From contig CACEXK010000001.1 in the NCBI GenBank assembly GCA_902563505.1, positions 62,001-126,000 of the forward strand: DNA of 64,000 bases, written 5' to 3'. The stretch comes from an uncultured Alphaproteobacteria bacterium (GTDB taxonomy: Bacteria; Pseudomonadota; Alphaproteobacteria; Methylaequorales; Methylaequoraceae). How positions within the stretch are numbered: position 1 is the stretch's first letter; each line of letters opens with the position of its first letter. Shown one piece after another: positions 37,782 through 45,866 of this stretch. The translations under genes were made by a program, and so were the position numbers. A model generated the notes under the pieces. It did not search any database. It saw only the letters and a program-made list of their open reading frames with translations, and was not told where the DNA came from.

Positions 37782-38295
37782 TTTCTTTTAAACCTTTGAG
37801 AGAATCTATGATAAATTGCTGTACTTTTTTCTTGGAATTTTCATCATTTAGTTCTGACGGTGGATCATTTCCCATAAAACCTCTATAAAATCCAGCTTTA
37901 TAATTAACATTTGAGGATCCATCTTCTTTTTTTTTTACAAAGATTTTTGCTGCATAACTATTAACAGGAAGGATTTTATTGTCTGTTTCAATAATTCTCC
38001 AACCAACAAACATTTTATTTTCATCAATTTTTTCAAGTTTTTGTTTAATTTTTTCTCCACTCTTAAATTTGATTAATCTTTCACTGCCAATATTATTGTT
38101 TGAAGCTAAAGTATCCTTTATATTGGAATTCCAATTAAATTTCTTGAAATTACTCACAATTTTCCATACTACTTCTGGATCAGCATTTATAGAAATGCTC
38201 TCTGATACTTTTTGTCTTGAGGGGCCATGAGCTGAAACCTGACTAAAAATGAAAATAGAAATTACTAGAAATAAAATTTTTTTTAAATAACGCAT
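37765..38295 (-). CDS. Periplasmic SRPBCC-family protein, MxaD-like
   Basis: A 176-aa START/SRPBCC-fold protein with a signal peptide cleaved near residue 22 (QVSA-HGPSRQ). The mature start HGPSRQKVSESISINADPEV and VWKIVSNFKKFNWNSNIK resemble MxaD, a periplasmic protein that aids electron transfer from methanol dehydrogenase to cytochrome c. No mxaF or xoxF gene lies in the window, so the MxaD label is by resemblance. It is followed, with 17 bp overlap, by the YVTN propeller gene. Confidence 0.75.
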   Translation of the reverse strand: MRYLKKILFLVISIFIFSQVSAHGPSRQKVSESISINADPEVVWKIVSNFKKFNWNSNIKDTLASNNNIGSERLIKFKSGEKIKQKLEKIDENKMFVGWRIIETDNKILPVNSYAAKIFVKKKEDGSSNVNYKAGFYRGFMGNDPPSELNDENSKKKVQQFIIDSLKGLKEIAEKD

Positions 38296-38311
38296 TTGAA
38301 CCTCGATCTTG

Positions 38312-38509
38312 TTATTTTGGTAATATAAATTTATTTTTATCTTCTAATACTGATAATGCAACTAAGATTTCTGAATTTTCATCTGCAATGTCTGATATTA
38401 CCGCATGAACATTTCCAGAAATCATCTTTAGTCTTTTAACAATGAATTTTTTATTTTCGTATTGTCCATCAGAAATTTTCTCAATAATTTTACCAATATA
38501 TAAATTCAT
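38312..38509 (-). CDS. Small protein, unknown function
   Basis: A 65-aa product without signal peptide or membrane segment, predicted as mostly beta strands (MNLYIGKIIEKISDGQYENK at the start, then FIVKRLKMISGNVHAVISDI). It is 16 bp upstream of the MxaD-like gene in the same direction and would be the first gene of the long C1/sugar-phosphate operon. No family recognised. The frame fills the available space exactly, which supports it being real. Confidence 0.5.
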   Translation of the reverse strand: MNLYIGKIIEKISDGQYENKKFIVKRLKMISGNVHAVISDIADENSEILVALSVLEDKNKFILPK

Positions 38510-38590
38510 TTTATAAAATAATCATAAATTAAATAATTGTAAAAATAATTTTTTCAAACAAAAACAGAAAAATTTGATATTTATTTAAAT

Positions 38591-41092
38591 ATGGAAAGAA
38601 TATTAAAAAAAATTATTAACTCCCCAAAATCAGTGATTCTTTTTTTTCTAGCTGTAAGTGTTTTTTGTATCTTTTATAGTTCAAAATTTCTTACAATTAA
38701 TACATCTACTGATACTTTAATCAATAAAAATCTAAACTTTAAGCAGAATCAAGAGAAATTAAAACAAGAATTTCCTGTTTTAGCAAATAATATATTAATA
38801 AGGATTTCAGGAGATAATAATACTGAAGTTAATAATACTTCTAATATAATAATTAAAGAGTTAGAAAAACGACAAGAACTTAGTTTTTTATTTTCTCCAA
38901 GTAATGATCAGGTTTTTAAGGATAATTATTTTATCTTTTTAAATAATGCTCAAAAAAAACAAATAGTAGACAAATTATACGATTATCAGCCCTTTTTATC
39001 TGAAATTAATAATAATCCTCGATTAGAAGGATTTAATAATCTACTAACTCTATACCTCAAGAATGAGGAAAAAAACCATTCACTGGATCAATTAGAAAAA
39101 ATATTTGAGAGTTTTTTAATATCTATAGAAAATAAAAAAAAAGTGAATTGGACTAATCTTTTAAATGATTCCAAAAATTCTTCTTTTATAATAATTGGTT
39201 TAAAACAACAGTTCTTAAATAATTCAAGTTTCAGTGATTTTTACGATTTTCTTAATAATTTAATAAAGAACTCAAAGAATAAAACTAAAATTGAATTTAC
39301 TGGTGGATTAGTAATTGATTACGAAGAAATGAAATCAGTCTCAAAAGGTGCTTCAAAAGCAGGTATAATGAGTTTGATTTTTGTTGGCTTTATTTTATGG
39401 TTTGCTATCAAAAATATCAAAGTTATAACATTTCTTCTTCTGAGCATTATCTTAGGTTTAATAATAACCTTGGGTTTAACAACATTTTTTATTGGAAGTT
39501 TAAACCTAATATCAGTTGCATTTGCTGTTTTGTTTATAGGTTTGTCAGTTGATTATGGAATTCAGGTTTTTCTGAGATTCAATGAGAAAATTAAGAATAA
39601 TCAAACAAGTATGATTGTTGAAAAAACTAAAGATATTTCCTTGACACTCCTTATAGCTTCAATACCTTCAATGATTGGATTTTTATCTTTTGTTCCAACA
39701 GATTATAATGGTTTGTCAGAATTAGGATTAATTTCCTTTTTTGGTTTATTAGTTGGTTTAATAGTGAATTTAACTTTTTTACCATCACTAATAATTTTAT
39801 TTCCTGGAGGGATTCATAAAAATTATAATTATTCTTCAAATATTTATGAAATGATATTTTTAAAATTAAAACAAATAAAAAAAATCTTACTATTCTTTTT
39901 TATATCAATTTTAATTTTTGTATTTTTTTTTTCTAAGAAGATTAGTTTTGATTCGGATGCATTGAATTTAAAAGATCCTAAATTGAATTCTGTAATATTG
40001 GCTAAGGATTTAATAGAAGATAACCCTACCTCCGATTATATAATTTCAATTATGATTAACAAAGATAATTATAATCAAAAAAAAATAAATAATCTTTTAT
40101 CCGAGGAAAGTATTAGATCTTTCTTCTCTTATTCAAGTTTTACAAAAAAATTTGAATCAGAAGAACTTGATTACCTGAAGTTTTTAATTTCATCACAAAA
40201 AAATATTAATTTTTTTTCAAAAAAAGATGAACTTGATAGGTTCCTGAGATTAATTGAAGAGGTTTCCTTAATTCAAGATGATGAACAATCACTTATCTCA
40301 AAAAAACTTATCGAGATGATTGAGGAGCATTTTTCTAACAAAGGTTCATTGAAGGAATTAGAAGAGTTGTTATTTAATGATTTTGATCAATTAATGATAG
40401 AAATTCAAAGGTATGGAGATGTTAATGAAGATTTTTTAAAAAAAATCCCTACTTATTACACTAATAGATATTTGTCAGATAAAGGAATTCAACGAATAGA
40501 GATTTTCCCTGCTAAAGATGTTACAAAAAAAGAAAATCTTAAGGAATTCGTATTAGATGTTCAAAAGTATTTTCCTGATGCAACAGGTATGCCTGTTGTG
40601 CAATTTGAAGCTGGTGAAATTGTTATACAATCATTTTTAAAAGCAATGATTTTATCATTTTCTTTTCTCATAATTTTTATTTTTTTAATTTTTAGAGAGT
40701 TTTTTTTAGTTTTTTTAACTTTTTTACCAATTTTTATTTCATCTATTTTAACAATTCTATTTATGATTTTATTAAAATTAGATTTGAATTTCGCAAATAT
40801 GATAGCATTACCTTTGCTCTATAGTTTAGGTGTAACCTACTCAATATATTTTCTTCGAAGATTAGTAGAGTTCGGGAAATTGACTCTTGTCATTTCTAGT
40901 AACACACCTAAAGCAATAATTTTCAGTGCTTTAACAACAATTGCATCATTTAGTACACTTGCCATATCACCACATAATGGAACATCTTCGATGGGAATAT
41001 TATTGTTTATTAGTTTGTTATCAACTTTAATTGCTTCAGTTTTTTTCTTACCGTTAATCTTAAATAGTTTTGAAAATAGATTTTCTAAATAA
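38591..41092 (+). CDS. MMPL/RND-family exporter, HpnN-like
   Basis: An 833-aa membrane transporter with about 12 helices in two RND-like halves. The N-terminus (INTSTDTLINKNLNFKQNQE then KLKQEFPVLANNILIRISG) matches the substrate-loop start of HpnN, which moves hopanoids to the outer membrane. TM4 has FAVLFIGLSVDYGIQVFLRF with the proton-relay Asp, and the second half has a related YSLGVTYSIYFLRR. The hopanoid role is from the family and no hopanoid synthesis genes are in view; another lipid is possible. Its end overlaps the convergent lipoprotein gene by 8 bp. Confidence 0.82.
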   Translation: MERILKKIINSPKSVILFFLAVSVFCIFYSSKFLTINTSTDTLINKNLNFKQNQEKLKQEFPVLANNILIRISGDNNTEVNNTSNIIIKELEKRQELSFLFSPSNDQVFKDNYFIFLNNAQKKQIVDKLYDYQPFLSEINNNPRLEGFNNLLTLYLKNEEKNHSLDQLEKIFESFLISIENKKKVNWTNLLNDSKNSSFIIIGLKQQFLNNSSFSDFYDFLNNLIKNSKNKTKIEFTGGLVIDYEEMKSVSKGASKAGIMSLIFVGFILWFAIKNIKVITFLLLSIILGLIITLGLTTFFIGSLNLISVAFAVLFIGLSVDYGIQVFLRFNEKIKNNQTSMIVEKTKDISLTLLIASIPSMIGFLSFVPTDYNGLSELGLISFFGLLVGLIVNLTFLPSLIILFPGGIHKNYNYSSNIYEMIFLKLKQIKKILLFFFISILIFVFFFSKKISFDSDALNLKDPKLNSVILAKDLIEDNPTSDYIISIMINKDNYNQKKINNLLSEESIRSFFSYSSFTKKFESEELDYLKFLISSQKNINFFSKKDELDRFLRLIEEVSLIQDDEQSLISKKLIEMIEEHFSNKGSLKELEELLFNDFDQLMIEIQRYGDVNEDFLKKIPTYYTNRYLSDKGIQRIEIFPAKDVTKKENLKEFVLDVQKYFPDATGMPVVQFEAGEIVIQSFLKAMILSFSFLIIFIFLIFREFFLVFLTFLPIFISSILTILFMILLKLDLNFANMIALPLLYSLGVTYSIYFLRRLVEFGKLTLVISSNTPKAIIFSALTTIASFSTLAISPHNGTSSMGILLFISLLSTLIASVFFLPLILNSFENRFSK

Positions 41093-41549
41093 TTTTCCAA
41101 TTACCTTCTTCATCCCTACATGCCGTTGATTCTTCTTCTATTTGTTTACCATCTTTTGAAATTATTTGTTTAAAGTCTCTGCAGGTTTGGTTATCTATTT
41201 TGTAACTACTTGTAGGTAGGATTTCTGCATTTATATTTTCATTTTTCTTGCTTGTCCATTCACTAGGCACATTGTCAGGATTATTTTCAAGTGATTCTTG
41301 AATTTTTTGGCTAAAATCTTTTTCTTCGTCTTTATCAAGAACTTCAGCGATCTTGCCTCCAATCACTAACCCAACAGCTGTTCCTAAAACCATGGAAATA
41401 TCTTTTCCTACACCAGACCCTACCTTTGAACCTAAATATGCTCCAGTTACAGAGCCAATGATTTGTCCTAGAAGTTTGTTGTCTTCTTTATTTTCACAAG
41501 ATGCTGTTAATATAAAAAATATTATAAAAAAAGAAATTTTTTTTTTCAT
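41085..41549 (-). CDS. Glycine-zipper lipoprotein, 17-kDa surface antigen type
   Basis: A 154-aa lipoprotein: lipobox LTASC (Cys18), glycine zipper (IGSVTGAYLGSKVGSGVGKD, AVGLVIGGKIAEVLD), then an EWTSKK...TCRDF domain ending CRDEEGNWKII. The C-terminal pattern is that of the rickettsial 17-kDa antigen/OmpA-like zipper family. It is a paralogue of the protein at 19138-19605 and closer to the family norm. Probably anchored in the outer membrane. Confidence 0.82.
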   Translation of the reverse strand: MKKKISFFIIFFILTASCENKEDNKLLGQIIGSVTGAYLGSKVGSGVGKDISMVLGTAVGLVIGGKIAEVLDKDEEKDFSQKIQESLENNPDNVPSEWTSKKNENINAEILPTSSYKIDNQTCRDFKQIISKDGKQIEEESTACRDEEGNWKII

Positions 41550-41578
41550 ATTAAAATTTTATACAAAAAGAAAAATAA

Positions 41579-42898
41579 CTACAACTTTTCATTTCTCTCA
41601 AAACCTCTGAAACTTTTAAAACGCGGAAATCTTAAACTCCAATGATCACCCTCTTTGCTTTTACTAATAGAGTCAGCTCTGACCTCAACAATCTTTCCTA
41701 TTAGCTGTTCTTTATTTCTCCAAAATTCATCTCTTTGTTCATCTGTAAAACCAGATCCAATATTTAATCTGAAAAACTTTTTTTCATCTTCACCTTCTGC
41801 AATTAGAGCTCCTAATTTTCCTTTATTTCTTCCTGTTCCTTCTTCATAATCTTTAACTTGCAATGATACTTCAATAAATGGCTTCGACTTTAGCCAAGTT
41901 GTAGACCTCTTGCACTCATAGAAAGAATCTGGATCTTTAATCATTATACCTTCATAACCTTTCAATAGGGAGTCCCGATTGAAATTCTGGAATTCCTCCA
42001 TTCCCTGATTTGTATCTAGATTTATTAATTTTGGTTCAAGTAGTTTAATATTAATTGAGTATTGAAAATATTTTACATAGAGTTTCTTTAGTTTAATTAT
42101 TCTTTCTGAATATTTACATTCATAAATACCCTTTTTAAAGTTTTCTAAAGGTAAACAGTCAAATAAGAAAAGTTTTGCATCATCATTTTGCACAGAATTC
42201 TTCCTGTGTATTTGTTTCATTAATTCCTGAAAATTTTTACTTATTATTTCACCATCAAGTACAAAAGGTCTATCTATTTCATCAAAATTCATTAATTCTT
42301 TAATTTCATTTTTTATATGTTCAAAATTATTTAATTCTTTTCCATTTCTACTAAAAATATCTATATTTCTAGATGGATAAATTATTAAAATTGCTCTGAC
42401 TCCATCTAATTTTATTTCGATCATTTTTTTTCCAATAATTTTTTTTTTATGTGATTCAGAGTCCTGAGCAAGTTGACATGAAAAAACTGGAATCAAATAT
42501 TGTTGGAAGTTATTTTTTTTTGCAACATTATTTATTGTTCTTTCTGATAGCCCACACCTCATATCTTTTTGTAAGATTCTTTTAAAAAAAAAATTCCATT
42601 CATCTTTAAAGGATTTTTCCATAACTACCCTAATTTCATCTCTTGCTGCATGTCCGGTAAGGTTTCTTTTTACCAAGTTATCTGCCAAATTTTTAAATTC
42701 TTCCCATCTTATACCTTCACCATCAAATTCTGATTCGGGTACTTTCTTTACCCCAAATGTTAATAATTTATTATAAGCTAATGACATACCAGAAAAAAAA
42801 ATATCATTATTATTTTTCATTTCTTTAAGCAATACATCTTCTTTAAACAACCTTGAGCTAGAGGAACTTAGAAGTTTTATTAGATCAGAATTATTCAT
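41579..42898 (-). CDS. ATP-dependent DNA ligase, T4-phage-like
   Basis: The 439-aa ligase has adenylation motif I KLDGVR (Lys163), motif III RPFVLDGEIIS, IIIa LFLFDCLPL, IV EGIMIKDPD and V TWLKSKPF, then an OB-fold with GALIAEGEDEKKFFRLNIGSG and SLRFPRFKSFRG. The region before motif I (QKDMRCGLSERTINNV...IPVFSCQLAQD) resembles phage T4-type ligases more than LigD or LHR-linked bacterial ones. Bacteria use NAD-dependent LigA for replication, so this is likely for repair. It overlaps a Cas4-like nuclease gene by 8 bp; the pair probably acts together. Confidence 0.88.
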   Translation of the reverse strand: MNNSDLIKLLSSSSSRLFKEDVLLKEMKNNNDIFFSGMSLAYNKLLTFGVKKVPESEFDGEGIRWEEFKNLADNLVKRNLTGHAARDEIRVVMEKSFKDEWNFFFKRILQKDMRCGLSERTINNVAKKNNFQQYLIPVFSCQLAQDSESHKKKIIGKKMIEIKLDGVRAILIIYPSRNIDIFSRNGKELNNFEHIKNEIKELMNFDEIDRPFVLDGEIISKNFQELMKQIHRKNSVQNDDAKLFLFDCLPLENFKKGIYECKYSERIIKLKKLYVKYFQYSINIKLLEPKLINLDTNQGMEEFQNFNRDSLLKGYEGIMIKDPDSFYECKRSTTWLKSKPFIEVSLQVKDYEEGTGRNKGKLGALIAEGEDEKKFFRLNIGSGFTDEQRDEFWRNKEQLIGKIVEVRADSISKSKEGDHWSLRFPRFKSFRGFERNEKL

Positions 42899-43625
42899 TA
42901 ATTTTATTCCTTAAATTAAAATAATAATTACAAAATTTACATCTTTTTGAATATTCAGGAACTTTGTCTTCATTTAAAACTTGATAGATATTCATGATAG
43001 TTGGTTCAATCCAACTAAAATCAAGTATTTTCTCAAAAATTGATAAATCAAAGGTAACATTTTGATTCATATCTCCATTATTTGTAAGTGCATTTATAAA
43101 AATTAGCGCACCGGTTTTAGACATATCTAATGAATTTTTATTTAATAAAAATGTATAAAATGACAATTGCTTCCAATATCCTGGCCATATTTCGTCATAA
43201 TTAATTTTATTTTTTTTTGAAGTGCTTTTTATGATAATACTATTATATTTTTGTGTTTCATTGTCTAACCAAATATCATCAATTATCCCATATAGTAGGA
43301 TGTTACTTTCTTTATGTAAATAAGTTACGCCTTTGAAGGGATTTTGCCATTCGTTTAATTTAGGGTGGTCGTAAGGGGTAAGGTTCCTATTAAGACTAAT
43401 TATCTGTGGATGCGCTTGTTGATTGATTCTACATTGATTTAACTCAAATTTTAATTGACCAACAAAACGATTATTCATTACCAGCGGAGTTCCATGTGGC
43501 CTTCGGATTCCAAATCTTTGATCTACATAAAAACACCTTTTACATTCAAAATACAGGTCAATTTTAGTCCTACTCATTTTAAAGGGTTGAGAATTATTCT
43601 TTATGTAAATATTTTTTTTAAACAT
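42891..43625 (-). CDS. PD-(D/E)XK nuclease-like protein with Cas4-type cysteines
   Basis: A 244-aa protein with the layout of RecB/Cas4-like nucleases: Cys28 and Cys31 (ECKRCFYVD), Cys229 and Cys232 (RCKFCNYY) for a likely Fe-S cluster, the first acidic site in GIIDDIWL (Asp116/117), and a QLSFYTFLL motif IV-like helix. The expected D/E-x-K is SIIIKSTSK (Lys133), where relatives usually have a D two residues before Lys; here it is Ile131. Catalysis may be lost or shifted. Met17 is an alternative start that fits relatives better. Coupled to the DNA ligase gene. Confidence 0.72.
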   Translation of the reverse strand: MFKKNIYIKNNSQPFKMSRTKIDLYFECKRCFYVDQRFGIRRPHGTPLVMNNRFVGQLKFELNQCRINQQAHPQIISLNRNLTPYDHPKLNEWQNPFKGVTYLHKESNILLYGIIDDIWLDNETQKYNSIIIKSTSKKNKINYDEIWPGYWKQLSFYTFLLNKNSLDMSKTGALIFINALTNNGDMNQNVTFDLSIFEKILDFSWIEPTIMNIYQVLNEDKVPEYSKRCKFCNYYFNLRNKINE

Positions 43626-43733
43626 TTATTGATTATTATAAAATATATTAATTTTACTTTCAGTTTTTTAATTATATTTACAAGAAATAAAATTAAAATT
43701 GACATTTTTTATTTTTTTGAAATTATCAAATTT

Positions 43734-44120
43734 ATGCATCGTATATTTTTTATTTTGTTATTTCTTTTGTTGCCAAATTTAGTTTTTTCTTCAAAATTAA
43801 ATCTTATTTGTACAAATAATTATATAGACGCTAAAAGTCTTGATGTGAAAGATTTATTTTTAGTTATAGATACACAAAAAAAAAAAATAGAACTTGGGGG
43901 ATTGATTTTTTTTCCAGAGGAAATTAAAGAAACTGAATCTAATATTTCTTGGAAAGCCTCAGATGTAAAAATTTACGAAGACTCTAATGGAGATATTTCT
44001 GGAATCATCGGGAGATATTCTGGCCAATTAGTTTTGAATTTTGAGAGATATGTTGATGCTAAAATTATATCACTTGTGTTTAATTGCCAAAAGTTTCAAC
44101 TTAATGAGAAAAAGTTTTAA
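43734..44120 (+). CDS. Secreted protein, unknown function
   Basis: A 128-aa product. I chose ATG 43734 because it begins with a clear signal peptide (MHRIFFILLFLLLPNLVFSS); the open frame further upstream overlaps the nuclease gene in antisense and looks like run-in. The mature part of about 108 aa has two cysteines (LICTNN, FNCQKF) that may bridge, and beta-strand character. No family recognised. It contains a 12-A run (43876-43887) encoding Lys. Its stop overlaps the convergent SPL-like gene by 4 bp. Confidence 0.6.
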   Translation: MHRIFFILLFLLLPNLVFSSKLNLICTNNYIDAKSLDVKDLFLVIDTQKKKIELGGLIFFPEEIKETESNISWKASDVKIYEDSNGDISGIIGRYSGQLVLNFERYVDAKIISLVFNCQKFQLNEKKF

Positions 44121-45070
44121 TTCCTGAATATTTTTTTTTTATCAATAAATTTTCTTAATTGATTTTCATAAATTCCAATATTTTTAAATTTTTCATTTTC
44201 TTTATTTATGAAAAAATATTCATTAGGTCTTAAAGAAGAAAATTTCTCAAAAAACTGTTTAGGCATTCTAAACTTACCAAGTGTAACAGAGTGAATTCTT
44301 CTTGTTTCAATTTTATCAAAAATAAATTTGAAAAAGTCATAGATTATAAAATTATTCGAATTATCAATTATTAATGGATCAAATCTTAAACCAATGTTCC
44401 ATCCCAATTTTTGTAATTCAACTATAGCTTTTATTCTTTGAGTTAAACTTGGTGTTTTATCCTCAAATTTCTTAACTATATGCTTTGGGTTTAAACTAAA
44501 TGCAATTACAATATTATTCATAGGTTTTATTTGTTTAAATATATCTATTTTCGTACTTTTAGTTCTAACCTCTAAAATACCATTTTTAATTTTTTGAAAT
44601 TTAATTAAAAAGAAAGATAAAAAATTTGTTATTTTTTCTAATGCTAGGCTGTCACAGTCGTATCCTGAGAAAAAACAGATAGTTTTTTTTGATCTTGAAA
44701 CCTGACTTTTAATTGCGTTAAAAAAATCCAAGTAATTTACAAAGATTACATAATGTGCAGAGTTAAACATTCCTTGGAGAAAACAATATTTACAGTCATA
44801 AACACAATTTAACATATGGGAAAAATAGAAATTCTTACTGTAACCTATGGTAAATTTTTCTGGGGCATTTAATAAAAAATTTTGTTCCTTTTTTGCTAAA
44901 ATAATTGAAGGTTCAGCTTTTTGAATTCTAAAGTTTTGGTTTTTCGGATTAAAAACTTGGTTATAGTTTTCACAATAAATAATTTTTTTATAATTAATTC
45001 TTGCTAGAATTTCTTTTGTATTTGGATAATCTTTTATTTTTTCTTCAATGTATATTACATTAAATTTCAT
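44117..45070 (-). CDS. Spore photoproduct lyase-like radical SAM enzyme
   Basis: A 317-aa radical SAM protein. The cluster motif CxxxCxxC is Cys89, Cys93, Cys96 in LNCVYDCKYCFLQG, followed by the SPL-like YVIFVNYLDFF and FSGYDCDSLALEKIT. Known SPL repairs the spore photoproduct thymine dimer with a 5'-deoxyadenosyl radical. This organism is unlikely to make spores, so the homologue may repair another thymine lesion. It overlaps the nucleosidase-like gene by 4 bp, at the end of an eight-gene run rich in sulfur and SAM functions. Confidence 0.82.
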   Translation of the reverse strand: MKFNVIYIEEKIKDYPNTKEILARINYKKIIYCENYNQVFNPKNQNFRIQKAEPSIILAKKEQNFLLNAPEKFTIGYSKNFYFSHMLNCVYDCKYCFLQGMFNSAHYVIFVNYLDFFNAIKSQVSRSKKTICFFSGYDCDSLALEKITNFLSFFLIKFQKIKNGILEVRTKSTKIDIFKQIKPMNNIVIAFSLNPKHIVKKFEDKTPSLTQRIKAIVELQKLGWNIGLRFDPLIIDNSNNFIIYDFFKFIFDKIETRRIHSVTLGKFRMPKQFFEKFSSLRPNEYFFINKENEKFKNIGIYENQLRKFIDKKKIFRN

Positions 45071-45858
45071 AAGCTAATTTTTTCTAGTATTAATTTAATG
45101 TTGTATTTAGCATCTTTAGAATAATCAAGAATATTATGATCAAACTTTTGATATTTACTATAATATAGTTTTATTAATTTTGATAATTCGTGTTTTTGAT
45201 AAAAAGTTGGTTTTAATTTTTCAGTCAAAGACTTAATTATTTTTTCAAGCTTTTGGTTTTCTTCATAATATTCTTCCCAAATTTTTACTACTTCATTTTT
45301 AAATTGATCAATATTTTTTAATTCTTTTTCTATTAATTTATAAATTTGTTCATCATTATTGAAATCAATTTTATTTGATTCGTTGTCTGAAATAATTTTA
45401 AGTGAATGTATTAGCTCTTTTGAAGAAAATTTACTTGAGCTTTCAAAAAAACCACTGGATTCCATATCCGATAGAAGATTATTTAATTCTTCATTTGGTT
45501 TGCTATAAGTTACACAAGATTTATGGTCTAATTTAAAATTACTTATTATATGAGGAAAAAACAATTTACTAGAATCAAAGTCAATTATTTTATTAACTAG
45601 AAATAATTTGCCAATATCCATGTTTTTAATACCGGCAAGCCCAAAATTTATCCATATTTGGTTTTTTTTTTTTCCTAATTCAAAAAAAGTATGACTTACA
45701 CTCAAAGCAGATGAGACTTTACCTATTTTACTTACAGTAAGCGAAATATTATTATTTTGAAAGATTTGAAATTCACATGAATTATTATTCTTTTTCAGTT
45801 TGTAGAAGTCTATCAAGGGCCTTGCTTCTTTGATTGTTGCAACAATAAAATGAATCAC
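45067..45858 (-). CDS. MTA/SAH nucleosidase-like protein with helical C-terminal extension
   Basis: The first ~165 of 263 residues look like a purine nucleosidase/phosphorylase: IVATIKEARPL with Glu11, NFGLAGIKNMDIG (71-83), DMESSGFF with Glu133 and the catalytic-type Asp158 in IISDNES. Such enzymes remove adenine from methylthioadenosine, S-adenosylhomocysteine or 5'-deoxyadenosine. About 90 further charged, helix-prone residues form an extension not typical of E. coli MtnN. It overlaps the radical SAM gene by 4 bp, so clearing 5'-deoxyadenosine is an attractive role. Confidence 0.72.
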   Translation of the reverse strand: MIHFIVATIKEARPLIDFYKLKKNNNSCEFQIFQNNNISLTVSKIGKVSSALSVSHTFFELGKKKNQIWINFGLAGIKNMDIGKLFLVNKIIDFDSSKLFFPHIISNFKLDHKSCVTYSKPNEELNNLLSDMESSGFFESSSKFSSKELIHSLKIISDNESNKIDFNNDEQIYKLIEKELKNIDQFKNEVVKIWEEYYEENQKLEKIIKSLTEKLKPTFYQKHELSKLIKLYYSKYQKFDHNILDYSKDAKYNIKLILEKISL

Positions 45859-45866
45859 GATAAATT

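Noticed and set aside
42891-43625. Cas4 of a CRISPR system
   Set aside because: No repeats, cas1 or cas2 in the window; the protein is closer to stand-alone Cas4-like families.
43455-43733. Longer N-terminus (93 more residues) for the secreted protein ending at 44120
   Set aside because: The extension is antisense to the nuclease gene and the signal peptide begins at ATG 43734.
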